Made by a program: the position numbers and the translations under genes. A stretch of 49,982 bases of DNA, taken from the NCBI GenBank assembly GCA_013054445.1, contig JAAMPI010000227.1:1-49982 (forward strand). The letters run 5' to 3'. The notes beneath the pieces are model-generated. The model made no database searches. It was not told where the DNA came from and saw nothing but the letters and a program-made list of their open reading frames with translations. The stretch's first letter is position 1. Each line of letters begins with the position of its first letter. Shown in pieces: positions 10,284-22,380 of this stretch. This DNA comes from Cudoniella acicularis. Taxonomy: Eukaryota; Ascomycota; Leotiomycetes; Helotiales; Helotiaceae.

Positions 10284-10850
10284 TTTTGAAATTCACTAAA
10301 AGGAATGACTTTCTCGATAGGTTGAAATGTGTCTGTGCATAAATATGATTATGATTTTTAAACAGGACAGGGCAAGGCACATTAAACAAGAGAGGAGGGC
10401 AGATAAAACGTGACAGGTTATAACGTGTAGTAGAGCCTAAAATTATTGTAAGATTTACAGAGGTAATTCTCGGGTTTTGATTAACATACATATTTGCCCT
10501 ATATTGTTTTTTTGGCAAGCTGCAAGTCTCACCAACGAACATGGTAGGAATGTATGTTGGTATGCGGCATATGGTCGCACTGGTCTGACTGTAGGCGCCA
10601 CTGCGCCGAGGAAGGTAAGACAAAGACTTGCATGCAGCAATGAGGCAGGAATTCCTACACTTGTTTTTGACTTCCTTGAAATTAATATTTCGTCCTATGC
10701 TTACCCCTGCCGGCTCAAAATGCAGAGAAAGGTAGTCCCCTAAGACAGACACCAAACTGATATTTGTCTTTCACTCTCGATTTGACTGCTCTCTGTTTTA
10801 CACAAATAAACAAATCAATCAGACGAGGAAGCCCCCTATTTACCTTCACC
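10284..10850. other. Divergent intergenic region at the cluster's right edge
   Basis: Promoters for UstYa gene 3 (minus) and the oxidoreductase (plus) should lie here. No coding motif is seen. The next genes look less cluster-specific, so the cluster border may fall here. Confidence 0.45.
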
Positions 10851-11843
10851 ATGGCCATGCCTAAGACAATGAAGGCTCTTTACTCTACTATCAGCTCAAC
10901 CCCCACGAGCACCACTCCTGCTACGCTGGCTCTCGCTGATCGTCCCATCCCCACTCTCGCATCGAACACTGCTTTGGTTCGCGTCCACGCTGCCGGTATC
11001 AACCCATCCGATTTCGCAAACGGAGCTCTCAATCGGTTCAACGCTTTCAAGCCGATCATTCCTGGCAGGGACTTCGCTGGAACAGTTGTGCAGGCTGCCT
11101 CACGCCCCGAACTTTTAGGGACAGACGTCTATGGCACATCGGGAAACCAGATCAGCCTGACCTGTGATGGTACTCACGCAGAGTATATCGCAGTTCCCTT
11201 CGAGGGCCTCGTTCCCAAACCCGAGGGATTGAGTTGGACGCAGGCGGGTGTGGTTGGCGTTCCATACACGACGGCTTACATGTTGCTTGAGAGATTAAAT
11301 GCTTTTACTGGCAAGGATGTAATTCTTGTTCTCGGAGCTACCGGCACAGTTGGAAAAGCTGTGGTTGAAATTGCAAAAGCTAAAGGGTGCAAGACTATCA
11401 CAGCGTCCAGAAGAGATGGATGCGACGTGAACTTGACAGTGGATCCGGAGCTCGAAGCAGCAAAAGTTCATAATGATGGGAATGGTCCAGATGTTATCAT
11501 CGATTGTGTGGGATCGCCTGCACTGATGGAGAAGGGGCTGGCGATCTTGGGACGAAGAGGGAGGTACGGATTCATTTCTGGGATGCGGGGAGGTGGGCCT
11601 GAAATTAAAGTCAATACGATGAGGATGTTCTCCATGGATCAGAGCCTAACTGGATTGAGTAGTCTTAGTCCCATACTCGCCGAGGCGTCAAAAGTCATGG
11701 AGCTGCTCAGAGGCATGTTTAATGCAGGAGCTATCCATGCTCTACCCGAAGAAAAGATAACAAAAATCAGTATTGAAGAGGCGAAAGATGCGTACCAGGA
11801 AGCTGCAAAATTGGAAGGGAAGAAATTTGCTATTGCTTTCTAG
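10851..11843 (+). CDS. MDR-family NAD(P)H-dependent oxidoreductase (quinone oxidoreductase-like)
   Basis: A single-exon, 330-residue medium-chain dehydrogenase/reductase. The GroES-like N-terminal half has INPSDFANG and PGRDFAGTV blocks. The Rossmann half has the nucleotide motif LGATGTVGKAVVEIAKAKG followed by DVIIDCVGSPALMEKG. The cysteine ligands of the catalytic-zinc GHE type are absent, so this is the zinc-independent quinone-reductase/enoyl-reductase branch. The start is set at 10851, an ATGG preceded by CACC; the frame is open further up to 10764, but that stretch is not protein-like. It stands just right of UstYa gene 3 and might be a tailoring enzyme, or simply the first gene outside the cluster. 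Confidence 0.9.
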   Translation: MAMPKTMKALYSTISSTPTSTTPATLALADRPIPTLASNTALVRVHAAGINPSDFANGALNRFNAFKPIIPGRDFAGTVVQAASRPELLGTDVYGTSGNQISLTCDGTHAEYIAVPFEGLVPKPEGLSWTQAGVVGVPYTTAYMLLERLNAFTGKDVILVLGATGTVGKAVVEIAKAKGCKTITASRRDGCDVNLTVDPELEAAKVHNDGNGPDVIIDCVGSPALMEKGLAILGRRGRYGFISGMRGGGPEIKVNTMRMFSMDQSLTGLSSLSPILAEASKVMELLRGMFNAGAIHALPEEKITKISIEEAKDAYQEAAKLEGKKFAIAF

Positions 11844-12685
11844 TAGATAGCTAGCTCATTACATAACTCGTACCGAATTGGAAACATACTGCAACAAGCC
11901 TCCATTTTGCCCGAATTTAGCTCATACATTTCTCACCCCTCCGGTATGACTTCGTGAATTTGGAATTACAAGGGTGATTTCGCAAGTAGAATCTCGATGT
12001 AAGCATGAGATTGTGCATATGGTGGTTAGAAGAAATTAAAGTGACAAATTTAGAAAGCAAAAAGGCGGATTGAGAGTTAGGGGAATAAATTTCGCAGCGT
12101 GTTGCTAGTAGGACATGGAATGTTAACTTTCGAGGAGGCATTGAAAGCACGAAGGTGCATCATTTTAGTCCTGATGAGATGTTAATCAAAAGGGTTTAGG
12201 ATACTTCCAGAAAGATAGGACTAAAAGATAATGCAGAGAGAAACTGGAGCAGAATTTGAGTTGAGGTATGGGCTCGAGTATATTGATTTGGGATTGTTGG
12301 GTACTTGTATAATACCTATTTCCGTTGTATTCAGAACACATGTCGAGCTGTGATGGCATCAGTTAGTCGAGTTCTCACAGTACACATGTGATAACAGAAC
12401 CTACAATCTATGCTTCTGGATGATTGAGACCTGGACTGATTGTTTGGATAACGCCTGTGGTATTTTGCCCTTTGCTCATATCGAGGACCGAGTCTAGTCC
12501 TGAACTCCGGGTTCATGCAAATAATTGCGCCTCCCTACACAGCCCTATTCCATCAACGCCAATTTTCATTCTTGCGTGAGCAGTCGACTCGTAATCCACC
12601 TCCCATAGCCACAGTTGAGTCGTTGATGATCATAGGAATATATCAGGATGTTGTCAACAAGATAATTCCCAAACCCCTCCAGCTA
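11844..12685. other. Intergenic between convergent genes
   Basis: No gene seen. Short open frames on the minus strand (11917-12150, 12331-12516) have no recognisable features. Confidence 0.5.
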
Positions 12686-13154
12686 TTAGTGATTCCGAAA
12701 ATTTTTCTTTTGGTAAAACAGATCCGTTCTGCTAGAGCCGAGATTTATAATCTTAGGACATCCATCTCTGTCTTTTTCCAGTCTCGTACATTCGAAGCAA
12801 TAGAAGGCGTCCGAAATGCCCTTGAAAGAGTTAGTACGAGTCTGAATTGGAGACTGACTAGAAACATACCTCGCCACCACAGACAACACACTTGTTCTGG
12901 TAGTTCCCAAAACTACATTCGTCGCAGATTCGTACGAGTGTCGTTGGCCGGACATAGGAATCGCAAACTGGGCATTTGCCGTCGCACTTGTCGCAAAGGC
13001 GTCCGATCGCAATACCAGACTGTTTGCGGCACATAACAAGATCACTGAGAGGGTGTCAGTGACTGAAAATTTGGAAGATACTTCCCAAAGAATCTCGCAA
13101 CTCTAGGGAGGATGGAGGGGAATGTGAGGAGACTTACGGATGATGACGAGACAT
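12686..13154 (-). CDS. rds3: Splicing factor Rds3/PHF5A (SF3b subunit)
   Basis: Three exons, 13154-13138, 13044-12870 and 12820-12686, join to 327 nt, 108 residues, the expected size. The protein is the zinc-knot subunit of the SF3b complex of U2 snRNP, acting in branch-site recognition in the nucleus. It begins [16 protein letters not shown] and has the conserved series of CxxC pairs ([50 protein letters not shown]), ending DLFYQKKNF. Exon 1 is only 17 nt. The gene is divergent from the pinin-like gene across 328 bp. It is a highly conserved housekeeping gene with no lesion. Confidence 0.95.
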
Positions 13155-13482
13155 GGCGAGGATTTATGAACTGGGAGGAACTTCGAGAGTAATCTCTAAT
13201 ATGGTGTTGAGGTGTGCGAAAGCTTGTTCTGCTCGAAGATTGCTTGTTTGGAAGATTGAAGGTTGTTTGGGAAGAAAATGTACCTCGTCCACGGTTTTCT
13301 CTGTCGCGCGCCACAGCCGTGGAACTGCTTTGTAAGCACGGACCACCTGCGCCAAGGCTAGGATCGATTAGGCATTTACCTCTGTGGCGGCCGGCCGCGA
13401 TTTCCAGGTTGTCGAGGATCAACTATCCGGATCGCATCGAAACTTTCAACATTTTCAGGAGGCGCGTCGATACGCGCTCACA
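13155..13482. promoter_or_regulatory. Bidirectional promoter of rds3 and the pinin-like gene
   Basis: 328 bp separate the two start codons. Both products belong to splicing, so shared expression would make sense. No specific site is assigned. Confidence 0.5.
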
Positions 13483-14516
13483 ATGGCGGACAGTATTGGG
13501 TATGGAATCATATTTTGCCTCCCCACGCAATTGCAGACCATGCTAATGTTTGGACAGGCCTATCGCCTCGGCCGTCATTATCCCAGAAACCGCAGCCTCG
13601 AAATCCCCAACTCCCACTGGCGTAAAGCGAAGACAGTCCTCTGAACCGGAATCATTGTCGAAACGTCCTCGGATTTCAGAAGAACCAATTGTCGCATCGC
13701 CTTCAACTCTCAAGGCATCTCCACCCGCGACCAAGACAGAGGATGCCTCCTCGACAGACCCCCAACCAAAAGACACCAGCCAGGACCGACAGAAGAGTAG
13801 CGTACAAGAGGAAAGAAAACGAGGCCAGCGGTTATTTGGTGGTCTGCTAAGCACCTTGAGTCAAAGTACGCCAAACGGTCAGCAGAAGAGACGATTAGAA
13901 ATCGAGAAGCGACAGCAAGAGAAGGCTAAACAGCAGAAGGCCGAGGATGAAGGACGAAGAGCCCAGAAACTTGCCGATTTGAAGGCTACCAGAAGAGCCG
14001 AACAGATTAAATTCGAGGAACAATCGGTACGTGCAGCTGAGCAAGGGCTGTTTAACAAGGTTAACTTTTGGGAAGATGCGAATACGACATTCGAATATGC
14101 TGGCAATGGCGCAATTCCTCTGTACCAAGACCCAGCCGAAGTTGGTAAGCTCAGATCATTATATCCTACATTCTCAAATCTAATTGCATTCACAGTATTA
14201 TAAGCCCTGGGAATTGTTGCCCCGAGATGAAGACCGTATCAAGACGCAAATCGCCGAGGCCGAAGCCGTCATCAAGCAAGATTTGGAGGATTTCAACAGA
14301 CTGCATCCTGAACGAGCGAGTCAAACGTCTACAGAAGAAAAAGCTAACATCACGTCCGCAGAGACGGTGGGTGAGCCTCAAACCGAGTCTCCATCCGTTT
14401 CTAAAGTTGCTGATACTACTAATGATACCCCTGTAACTCAGTCTGAGAAACAAGCTCTGGAAGAGCATAATGGTGAGGTAGTTGTTGAGAATGAGGAGGA
14501 TACAGTCATATATTAA
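13483..14516 (+). CDS. Pinin/SDK/MemA-domain protein
   Basis: Exon 1 (13483-13499, 17 nt, beginning MADSI) joins exon 2 (from 13558) over a 58-nt intron. The protein has a Ser/Pro-rich N-terminus, a basic patch KRRQSSE...SKRPRI, then the pinin core: KRGQRLFGGLLSTLSQ, a long Lys/Glu/Gln coiled coil, and after a second intron YYKPWELLPRDEDRIK with another coiled segment, then an acidic tail. Pinin-like proteins bind the exon-junction/splicing machinery. The second intron is awkward: its good GTAAGC donor (14145) puts exon 3 (from 14196) out of frame, while a weak GTTGGT donor at 14141 keeps frame. A one-base error or an unusual donor is therefore likely. About 310 residues in total. Confidence 0.82.
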
Positions 14517-15294
14517 TTCGATACGAACCCTTTTCTGTACGATAATTTCTTTCTCGTTCGGGTGGTCTTAACCATGGTTCTGGGAGGCTGGAGCAAGTGA
14601 CATCCGCCGTCTTGTATGTAGAGGGCAACAAAAGTGTTTCCCATCTAGCTTCGCATCATAGCTTCCTGCGAGCGGCACGGCCCTTGAGCTGGCGTCGAGA
14701 AAACGGCTATATTTCCCGATTTCACATATTTCCGAGGCTTTGCACGAGTATTACTTGACAAGTTGACCGAGGCCCATTTTATTATTGGTTTGTGCCCTCA
14801 AGTTCATAAAGCTAGAAATGCAGTGATACTTGGGAACTTGATTTCTTTACTGCATGAATCCTTCGGGTCTCCCGGAGGAGCACATTGGTGGCACAAGGTG
14901 GGGCAGAGCCGAGGCTTTAGAGTCGCGTACTGATTAGTCTGGTTAAAACCACTTGAGTATCGGCTCCCACCCAAGTAATCTGACAACAACATCGAACCCC
15001 TCATCATCCTCGGTGGACGACTTACCTCCGGACGTACCGTATCTACTCATTCTCTAGAAGTGTGTTCAAAACACCTTTTTGCGGTACGACCGTCTTACTC
15101 CTCTTAAACGGAGTGGCCATTGAAAAAGCACGGATCGGAACTGCCTTCTGGTATTCAATCCCGGTCCATCGCCTTCGCCATTCTCCTATATAAACCCTCT
15201 GTTCTTCTGTGTGAGAAGAACTAAAAAAGCATTTCATATTGTTTTCTGTACGACAATCATATTCAAGAGCGACTCTCCTCAACGAAACTCCAAA
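14517..15294. other. Intergenic, promoter of the hydrolase gene
   Basis: No gene is seen. A TATA-like CTATATAAACC lies at 15185-15195, about 100 bp before the hydrolase start. Confidence 0.5.
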
Positions 15295-16410
15295 ATGGCT
15301 TCCAAACTCATCCCCAACGACCCTAGAGTCACATACAAAAAGGCAAATCTCAACGGCGTGGCCTACGGCTATATTCTTTCGGAGCCAGAAGGACAACCTC
15401 TCAACACCATCTTCCTTATTCATGGCTTCCCGGATATGTCATTTGGATGGCGATATCAAATCCCCTTCCTAACCTCACTTGGCCTTCGAGTTGTCGTTCC
15501 GGACATGATGGGCTATGGAAACACTGATGCACCGGACTCGCCCACCTTCTACACTTACAAGCGTGCCTCCGACGATATCGCCGCTCTTGCCAAAGAACTC
15601 GGCTCTTCCACCATCATTTTGGGTGGTCACGACTGGGGAGGAGCTGTCGTCTATCGGGTTGCGCAATATTACCCTAAACTCATCTCAGCGGTGTTCAGTA
15701 TATGCACTCCTTTCATGCCTCCCATGCCAGAGTACTTGCCAAAGAGCAGACTGCCAAACTTCAAATATCAGATCCAGTTTGCGGGTACCGAACTTGAAGA
15801 GGCCCTTGCTGGAGAGGAAAAGATCCGGCAATTCCTGACAGGTATGTATGGAGGGAGAACTCCGGCTGGGGAACCAACCTTTGCGGTCAGTCACGGTTGC
15901 TTCGTTGAGAGGTTGGACAACAACCTGGGGCCATCGCCGTTGGTGAGTAAGGAGGAACTCGACTTTTATGCGAAGCAATATGCAATTCATGGAATCCATG
16001 GGCCCTTGAACGTAAGAATACTCTTTCCCTTTCATGACTACCTGACTTTGGAAGCTGGTTTTAACTCTTTTTTCCATCAACATCCTTTCCATTTTGCTGT
16101 AAGAAAAATGCTGACTCAACCTATCAAGTGGTACCGCACAGGCGAGCTAAACTTCGAAGACGACAAGGAACTACTCCCCCAAACGGAGGCGGGTTTCAAA
16201 TTCGACATGCCATTCATGTTTATCGCAGGCTCAAGGGATAATGCCTTGCCACCGGCCTTGAGCGCTGGCATGGACAAGCACTTCAGAAGTCTGACCAGAG
16301 GGGAAGTAAATGCTGGCCACTGGGCGTTGTGGGAGAGGCCAACAGAGATCAACCAGTATATCAAGGAGTTTTTGTTCGGGCAAATTGGTGCATCGAAGGC
16401 TAGTCTTTGA
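15295..16410 (+). CDS. Alpha/beta-hydrolase, epoxide-hydrolase type
   Basis: Two exons, 15295-16011 and 16129-16410, give 332 residues. The 117-nt intron is a multiple of three and has no stop, but removing it restores the family's NWYRTGE join after IHGPLN. Motifs are HGFPD (oxyanion region, about residues 43-47), GGHDWGG with the nucleophile Asp at about 113, and a C-terminal GHWALWE with the catalytic His. An Asp nucleophile with this HGFPD signature is typical of soluble epoxide hydrolases. The start at 15295 has AAAATGG context; an upstream in-frame ATG at 15211 lies in the leader. It may open an epoxide in a metabolite or in detoxification; the substrate is unknown. Confidence 0.9.
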   Translation: MASKLIPNDPRVTYKKANLNGVAYGYILSEPEGQPLNTIFLIHGFPDMSFGWRYQIPFLTSLGLRVVVPDMMGYGNTDAPDSPTFYTYKRASDDIAALAKELGSSTIILGGHDWGGAVVYRVAQYYPKLISAVFSICTPFMPPMPEYLPKSRLPNFKYQIQFAGTELEEALAGEEKIRQFLTGMYGGRTPAGEPTFAVSHGCFVERLDNNLGPSPLVSKEELDFYAKQYAIHGIHGPLNVRILFPFHDYLTLEAGFNSFFHQHPFHFAVRKMLTQPIKWYRTGELNFEDDKELLPQTEAGFKFDMPFMFIAGSRDNALPPALSAGMDKHFRSLTRGEVNAGHWALWERPTEINQYIKEFLFGQIGASKASL

Positions 16411-17664
16411 GAAGATGAAGGGAAAAATGGAATCGATAGCGAAGTAGCAGTTTTCTTTAATTAAAAAACACGAAGTCTTTTTCTATACTTAATTTTGAAG
16501 AAGTGCATGTAAGATCTTACTTTGATATACGCCGATATTCCGTCCACATTATCACCGAGGTCGGCCCCCGGACAACTCAGTCCGACTTTTAGGTAAGAAA
16601 GGGGGACGATACTTTTACCGACTTCGATAGGAGAAATTTAAAGACCGAGATCTAACAAAAGCCGTGGATTTTGCAAAATCCCACTCTCCTATGAGCCCTA
16701 CGCGGGACATCCCGAGCTCGGTGCTTCTGGACTTTCAACGAACGCTTTCTCGAATCTCTAAAGTCTCCACTTTCGGATTTTCTTGGGACACGCTGGCTCG
16801 TGCTAAGAGTCTAAGTGGAGAATGGGGAATTGTTCGGTATTTAAAATCATCTCGGCTCCGAAGTGGGATTCAGAGACCATGGAGAAGTACTTCTCAAGGA
16901 CTACAGGCAACAATCTAGCAAAGACTTTAAGGTTATGACAGGACAATAACACGAGTATGTTTACTACAAGGCATTATTATAAGCTCGAGATATGATGATT
17001 TATCATCTAATATATTTTTCTTGCTCAGCTATCCAAGTGCTCAAGTCAGAGTTCAACGTCACGTGCCGCGGCGTTGTAGCCAATCACGACTCTGAGCAGA
17101 CGGACTCCGGTCTTTTTTGTTTTCCGTGATTTTTTTGATTTTCTGACGCGACTCCACAACCAAGAGACAAGACAAAACACGAGCTCCATCTGATTAGATC
17201 GCCATCTTTTATAGGCTAGCCGGCTGATAAAATCGGGCCAGTGCTTCGCTGGATTCGTCATTTTGCTTGGGCGGGTCGTACCTTCGGGCTCAGAGTCAAC
17301 GCCGACGACATCACAGCAGCATTCGCTGCTCAGACGCAGGACTCTACTCCGGCTTCGAGGGCGAGATGGCTATTGGCCTGAATTACCCTGTACTTTCCGC
17401 AGGAGCAAATATGCTGTTTTATAGTGGTCCGGACTCTTAATTTTACCGCTGGGCGAGCTGATGTTGACATTCGGAGTCCTGCCTGTGGATCTTGACAGCA
17501 CTTTCTTCATTATGTCTTATCCTCTCTTGCCCTCTCTCTTCTCTTAAGTCCTTATTCAAAAAAAATGAAAGCTTAATATTCTCTATTCTTCTTCCCACTC
17601 GCGTCTTTTCATCTGATCTTCTTTGCTTTGACCTGAACATAGCTTAATCTACTCTCGAGTCATC
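16411..17664. promoter_or_regulatory. Upstream region of the ABC transporter gene
   Basis: 1.25 kb without a recognisable gene. Features seen are a CACGTG at about 17062 and several CGGAC/CCGG-rich blocks (16560-16600, 17100-17110). A pyrimidine-rich leader precedes the start at 17665. Confidence 0.45.
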
Positions 17665-20600
17665 ATGACCGCCACCGAGCCTGAGGGCTACGCCTCAGTG
17701 GTTCACCATGGCCAAGGAAACATCATTACACGGATGCTCACCAACACCTCGATACTCTCCGAACGACGCTCTAATCGTGCCTACGGTGATTCCTCAGATG
17801 ATGAAGACGAACCGATCAGCCTAGCAAATGATTGGAAACTAATGCCAGAGCTGAAAGCCATTCAACTACAGGGCGAGAAAGATGAAGTGAAAGGACGAAG
17901 GCTTGGAGTCACCTGGACTGATTTGACAGTAAAGGGTATCGGGGCTGATGCAGCTATCAACGAGAATGTGGGATCCCAATTCAATATTCCCAGAGCGATT
18001 ATGGAAGGACGACATCAAGCTCCGCTGAACACGATCATCGACAACAGCCATGGATGTGTTAAGCCAGGAGAGATGCTTTTGGTCCTTGGTCGACCGGGAG
18101 CCGGCTGCACCAGTCTTCTCAAGATGCTGGCGAATAGGAGGGAGGGTTATGCCGAAGTTTCAGGAGATGTCAAATGGGGCACACTCGGTCCAAAAGAGGC
18201 CGGCCAATACAGAGGGCAGATCGTCATGAATACCGAGGACGAACTTTTCTTTCCATCACTCACGGTTGGCGAGACAATCGATTTTGCAACTCGACTAAAA
18301 GTCCCTTTCAATCTTCCATCGGACAAGCAGAACCCTGCAGAGTTCCAAAAGGAGAATCGAGATTTCTTGCTGAAATCCATGGGCATTTCTCACACACATG
18401 ACACCAAAGTCGGCAACGAGTATGTTCGTGGTGTTTCTGGGGGTGAGCGCAAACGAGTCAGTATTATCGAGACGATGGCTACGAGAGGAGTAAGCAACTT
18501 ATTTCTTTATCCCTTCACTCAATTGCCCACAGTAGGAGGTCTCACCCTCCTCCTTCCCTCAATGCCCCACAGCGAGAGGGTGTCCCATCTTCCCGGCGCC
18601 TTACCTCGAGAAATGACGTAGCGCTAATTTGTTGAAGAGTGTGTACTGCTGGGACAACTCCACACGAGGGCTGGATGCCAGTACCGCCTTAGAATACACT
18701 AGAGCTATTCGAGCCTTGACTGACATATTTGGTTTCGCATCAATCATTACTCTTTACCAGGCTGGTAACGGAATCTACAATCTCTTCGACAAGGTGCTGG
18801 TACTGGATGAGGGAAAGCAAATCTATTATGGGCCCATGAAACAGGCGAGACCTTTCATGGAGGAGCTTGGATTTTTTTGCGATGATGGAGCCAACGTGGC
18901 TGATTTTCTGACTGGTGTTACCGTTCCCTCGGAAAGGAAAATTCGCCCTGACTTTGAGAAGTCCTTTCCCCGGACAAACCTTGATATTCGCGCCGGCTAT
19001 GAGAAGTCGCCCATCAAGGCCGCGATGGAAGCCGAATACATATATCCAACCACAGATGAGGCCAAACAGCGAACAGAGGATTTTCAAATTGGGGTTCAAC
19101 ATGAAAAGCACAAAAGCTTGCCCAAGAGTTCGCCGCTCACGGTGTCTTTTGTAACTCAAGTCAAAGCCTGTGTAACACGCCAGTACCAGATTCTTTGGGG
19201 TAATAAAGCTACTTTTATCATCAAACAAGTTTCGACTCTCGCTCAAGCCTTAATCGCCGGCTCTCTGTTCTACAATGCTCCCAGTAACTCTGCTGGTCTT
19301 TTTGTTAAAGGCGGGGCATTGTTCCTTTCACTTCTGTTTAATTCTCTTATGGCCATGTCTGAAGGTAAGTTATTTCCGATAAATACAGATTGACAACAAT
19401 TTTCACCTTGAATTTGCCAATGCTGATTACTGAGCAGTTACCGATTCCTTCTCTGGTCGTCCCATTCTTGCCAAGCACAAAGCATTTGCCTTATACCACC
19501 CAGCCGCCTTCTGCATTGCCCAAATCACTGCAGACATACCTGTTTTACTCATTCAAATTTCGCATTTCTCGCTAGTCCTGTACTTCATGGTTGGCCTCAA
19601 GGCCACGGCCGGAGCTTTCTTCACGTTTTGGATTTTTGTATTTGCAACGACCATGGCTATGACTGCATTATTTAGAGCTATTGGTGCAGCATTCTCAACA
19701 TTTGATGGTGCTAGTAAGGTGTCTGGTTTTATGGTTGCTGCCTTGATCATGTACAACGGCTACATGATCCAGAAGCCAAAAATGCATCCAGTAAGATATT
19801 CGTCCTCTATTGCGTGTATAACTGTCAATGGCTAACTTTAGCGTAGTGGTTTGTCTGGATTTACTGTAAGCATTCTCTCTTCCCACCTCTAACATATCGA
19901 AAATATCCCAAATATCTCCACTTTCCAATTTCTCAAGGCTAATGGTCAATTTCAGGGATTGACCCCCTCGCATATGGTTTCAACGGACTTCTTTCGAATG
20001 AGCTCCACAACACAGTAATCCCTTGCGTTGCCACAAATCTAGTTCCGAATGGTGAAGGCTACACAGATCTTGTCCATCAAGCTTGTACTGGAGTGGGCGG
20101 TGCATTGCCCGGAGCAACCAGCGTCACAGGTGATGCTTATCTTGCCTCTCTCTCGTACTCACACTCGACTCTCTGGAGAAACTTTGGTATCCTTTGGTAA
20201 GTTGAAAATCCGAGAACCTCACCTGATTACGCTGACTTTGCAGGGCATGGTGGGCTCTATACGTTGTCATCACGATTATCTCAACCAATGGCTGGAAAGC
20301 CACTGCTGCAAAGAGCGGTTTTCTCCTCATACCCCGTGAGAAAGCTAAGTACAATACTCACCATTTGAACAACGATGAGGAATCTCAGCCCGAGGCTATC
20401 AAAGAGAAGAAAGTCGAATCAAGCGGCTCGTCATCTGATGAGACTGTCGCAACCGACAAGCAATTGATCCGAAACACCTCTGTCTTTACCTGGAAGAGCC
20501 TTACATACATTGTTAAAACGCCTTCCGGTGACCGCACACTTCTTGACAATGTACAAGGTTGGGTCAAGCCAGGTCAACTCGGTGCTCTCATGGGGTCGTC

Positions 20601-22380
20601 TGGAGCCGGGAAAACGACACTTCTTGATGTTTTGGCTCAACGTAAAACTGACGGGACTATCCGTGGTTCAATTCTTGTTGATGGACGACCCCTGTCTGTT
20701 AGCTTCCAGAGATCAGCTGGATATTGTGAGCAACTTGATGTCCATGAGCCACTGGCAACCGTACGGGAAGCTTTGGACTTCTCTGCTCTTCTTCGCCAGT
20801 CTCGGACAGTTCCTCGGGAAGAGAAACTTAAATATGTCGACACGATTGTCGATCTTCTGGAAATGCACGACATCGAAAATACCCTCATTGGTACTGCTGG
20901 CGCTGGACTTTCGGTTGAGCAGAGAAAGCGATTAACAATCGGCGTTGAGCTGGTTTCGAAGCCCTCAATCCTGATCTTCTTAGATGAGCCAACGTCTGGT
21001 CTTGATGGTCAAGCTGCCTTCAATATTGTTCGTTTCTTGCGAAAGCTGGCAGATGTTGGGCAAGCTGTCCTAGTTACCATCCATCAACCTTCCGCTCAAC
21101 TATTTCTCCAATTCGACAGCCTTTTGCTACTTGCCAAGGGAGGAAAGACAGTCTACTTCGGTGATATCGGTGACAACGCTTCCACACTCAAAGACTATTT
21201 TACACGCTACGACGCACCCTGTCCCAAAGACGCCAATCCCGCAGAGCACATGATCGATGTCGTTTCTGGTAGTCTTTCTCAAGGAAAAGACTGGAATCAG
21301 ATTTGGCTTGACTCTCCCGAACACAAGCAAACTGTTGAGACCTTGGATCAGATTATTGCAGAGGCTGCGGCCAAAGAACCCGGTACCAGCGATGACGGTC
21401 ACGAATTTGCTATGCCACTCTGGGAGCAAACCAAAATCGTTACCCACCGCATGAACACTAGCGTATGGAGAAACACCGACTACATCAACAACAAACTGGC
21501 CCTACACATCGGCTCTGCGCTCTTCAATGGTTTCTCCTTCTGGAAAATCGGCTCCACAGTCGGCGACCTCCAACTCCGCCTCTTCACTGTTTTCAACTTC
21601 ATCTTCGTCGCGCCCGGCGTGATAGCCCAATTGCAACCCCTCTTCATCTCCCGCCGCGATATCTACGAAGCGCGTGAGAAAAAATCCAAAATGTACAGCT
21701 GGGTAGCCTTCGTCACTGGTCTCATCGTTTCCGAGCTCCCCTACCTCTGCGTCTGCGCCGTCCTCTACTTTGCCTGCTGGTACTATACCGTTGGCTTCTC
21801 TCACTCCTCCTCCAAAGCAGGCGCCACCTTCTTCGTCATGCTTTTCTATGAGTTCGTATACACGGGAATTGGACAATTCGTTGCTGCGTATGCGCCGAAT
21901 GCGGTGTTTGCTTCCCTTGCGAATCCCCTGGTTATTGGCACTCTGGTGAGTTTCTGCGGTGTTCTGGTGCCTTATGCGCAGATTACGGCGTTTTGGAGGT
22001 ACTGGCTTTACTACCTTAACCCATTCAACTACCTCATGGGCTCCCTCCTGGTCTTCACCACATTCGACGCACCCGTTCGCTGCGCCGAGTCCGAATTCGC
22101 CGTCTTCGATCCTCCTTCCAACCAAACGTGTTCCCAATACTTATCTGCGTATCAGCAAGGCATGGGCGCTCGCACGAACTTGACGAATCCGGATGCGATG
22201 GCGGGGTGTAAAGTGTGCCAGTATAGACAGGGCAGTGATTACCTTGCGGGGTTGAATTTAGGGAGTTATACGGATGGGTGGAGGGATGCGGGGATTGTGG
22301 TTTTGTTTGCGGTTAGTAGTTATGCAATGGTTTATTTGTTGATGAAGTTGAGGACGAAGAGGAGTAAGACTGCTGAGTAG
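17665..22380 (+). CDS. PDR-type (ABCG) full-size ABC transporter
   Basis: Six exons: 17665-18489, 18638-19364, 19438-19790, 19847-19865 (19 nt), 19956-20196 and 20244-22380. They give 4302 nt, 1433 residues, the normal size for pleiotropic-drug-resistance pumps of the plasma membrane. Order is NBD1-TMD1-NBD2-TMD2. NBD1 has the PDR-specific Walker A GRPGAGCT (about 142-149), signature VSGGERKR (257-264) and the degenerate [12 protein letters not shown]2 has GSSGAGKTT (about 839), signature [17 protein letters not shown] and [12 protein letters not shown]2 ends in conserved Cys-containing loops. All junctions keep frame. Such pumps export fungicides, plant defence compounds or the fungus's own metabolites. 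It lies about 7 kb from the RiPP-like cluster, so a role in that cluster is possible but unsupported. Confidence 0.95.

Noticed and set aside
12515..13036. 173-codon plus-strand frame
   Set aside because: It is antisense to the rds3 exons, which are clearly coding.
16012..16128. In-frame 39-residue insertion in the hydrolase
   Set aside because: The stretch has GT-AG borders and removing it restores a conserved family join, so it is an intron.
17665..22380. Transporter as part of the RiPP-like cluster
   Set aside because: Two splicing-related housekeeping genes stand between it and the cluster, and nothing in the sequence links them.
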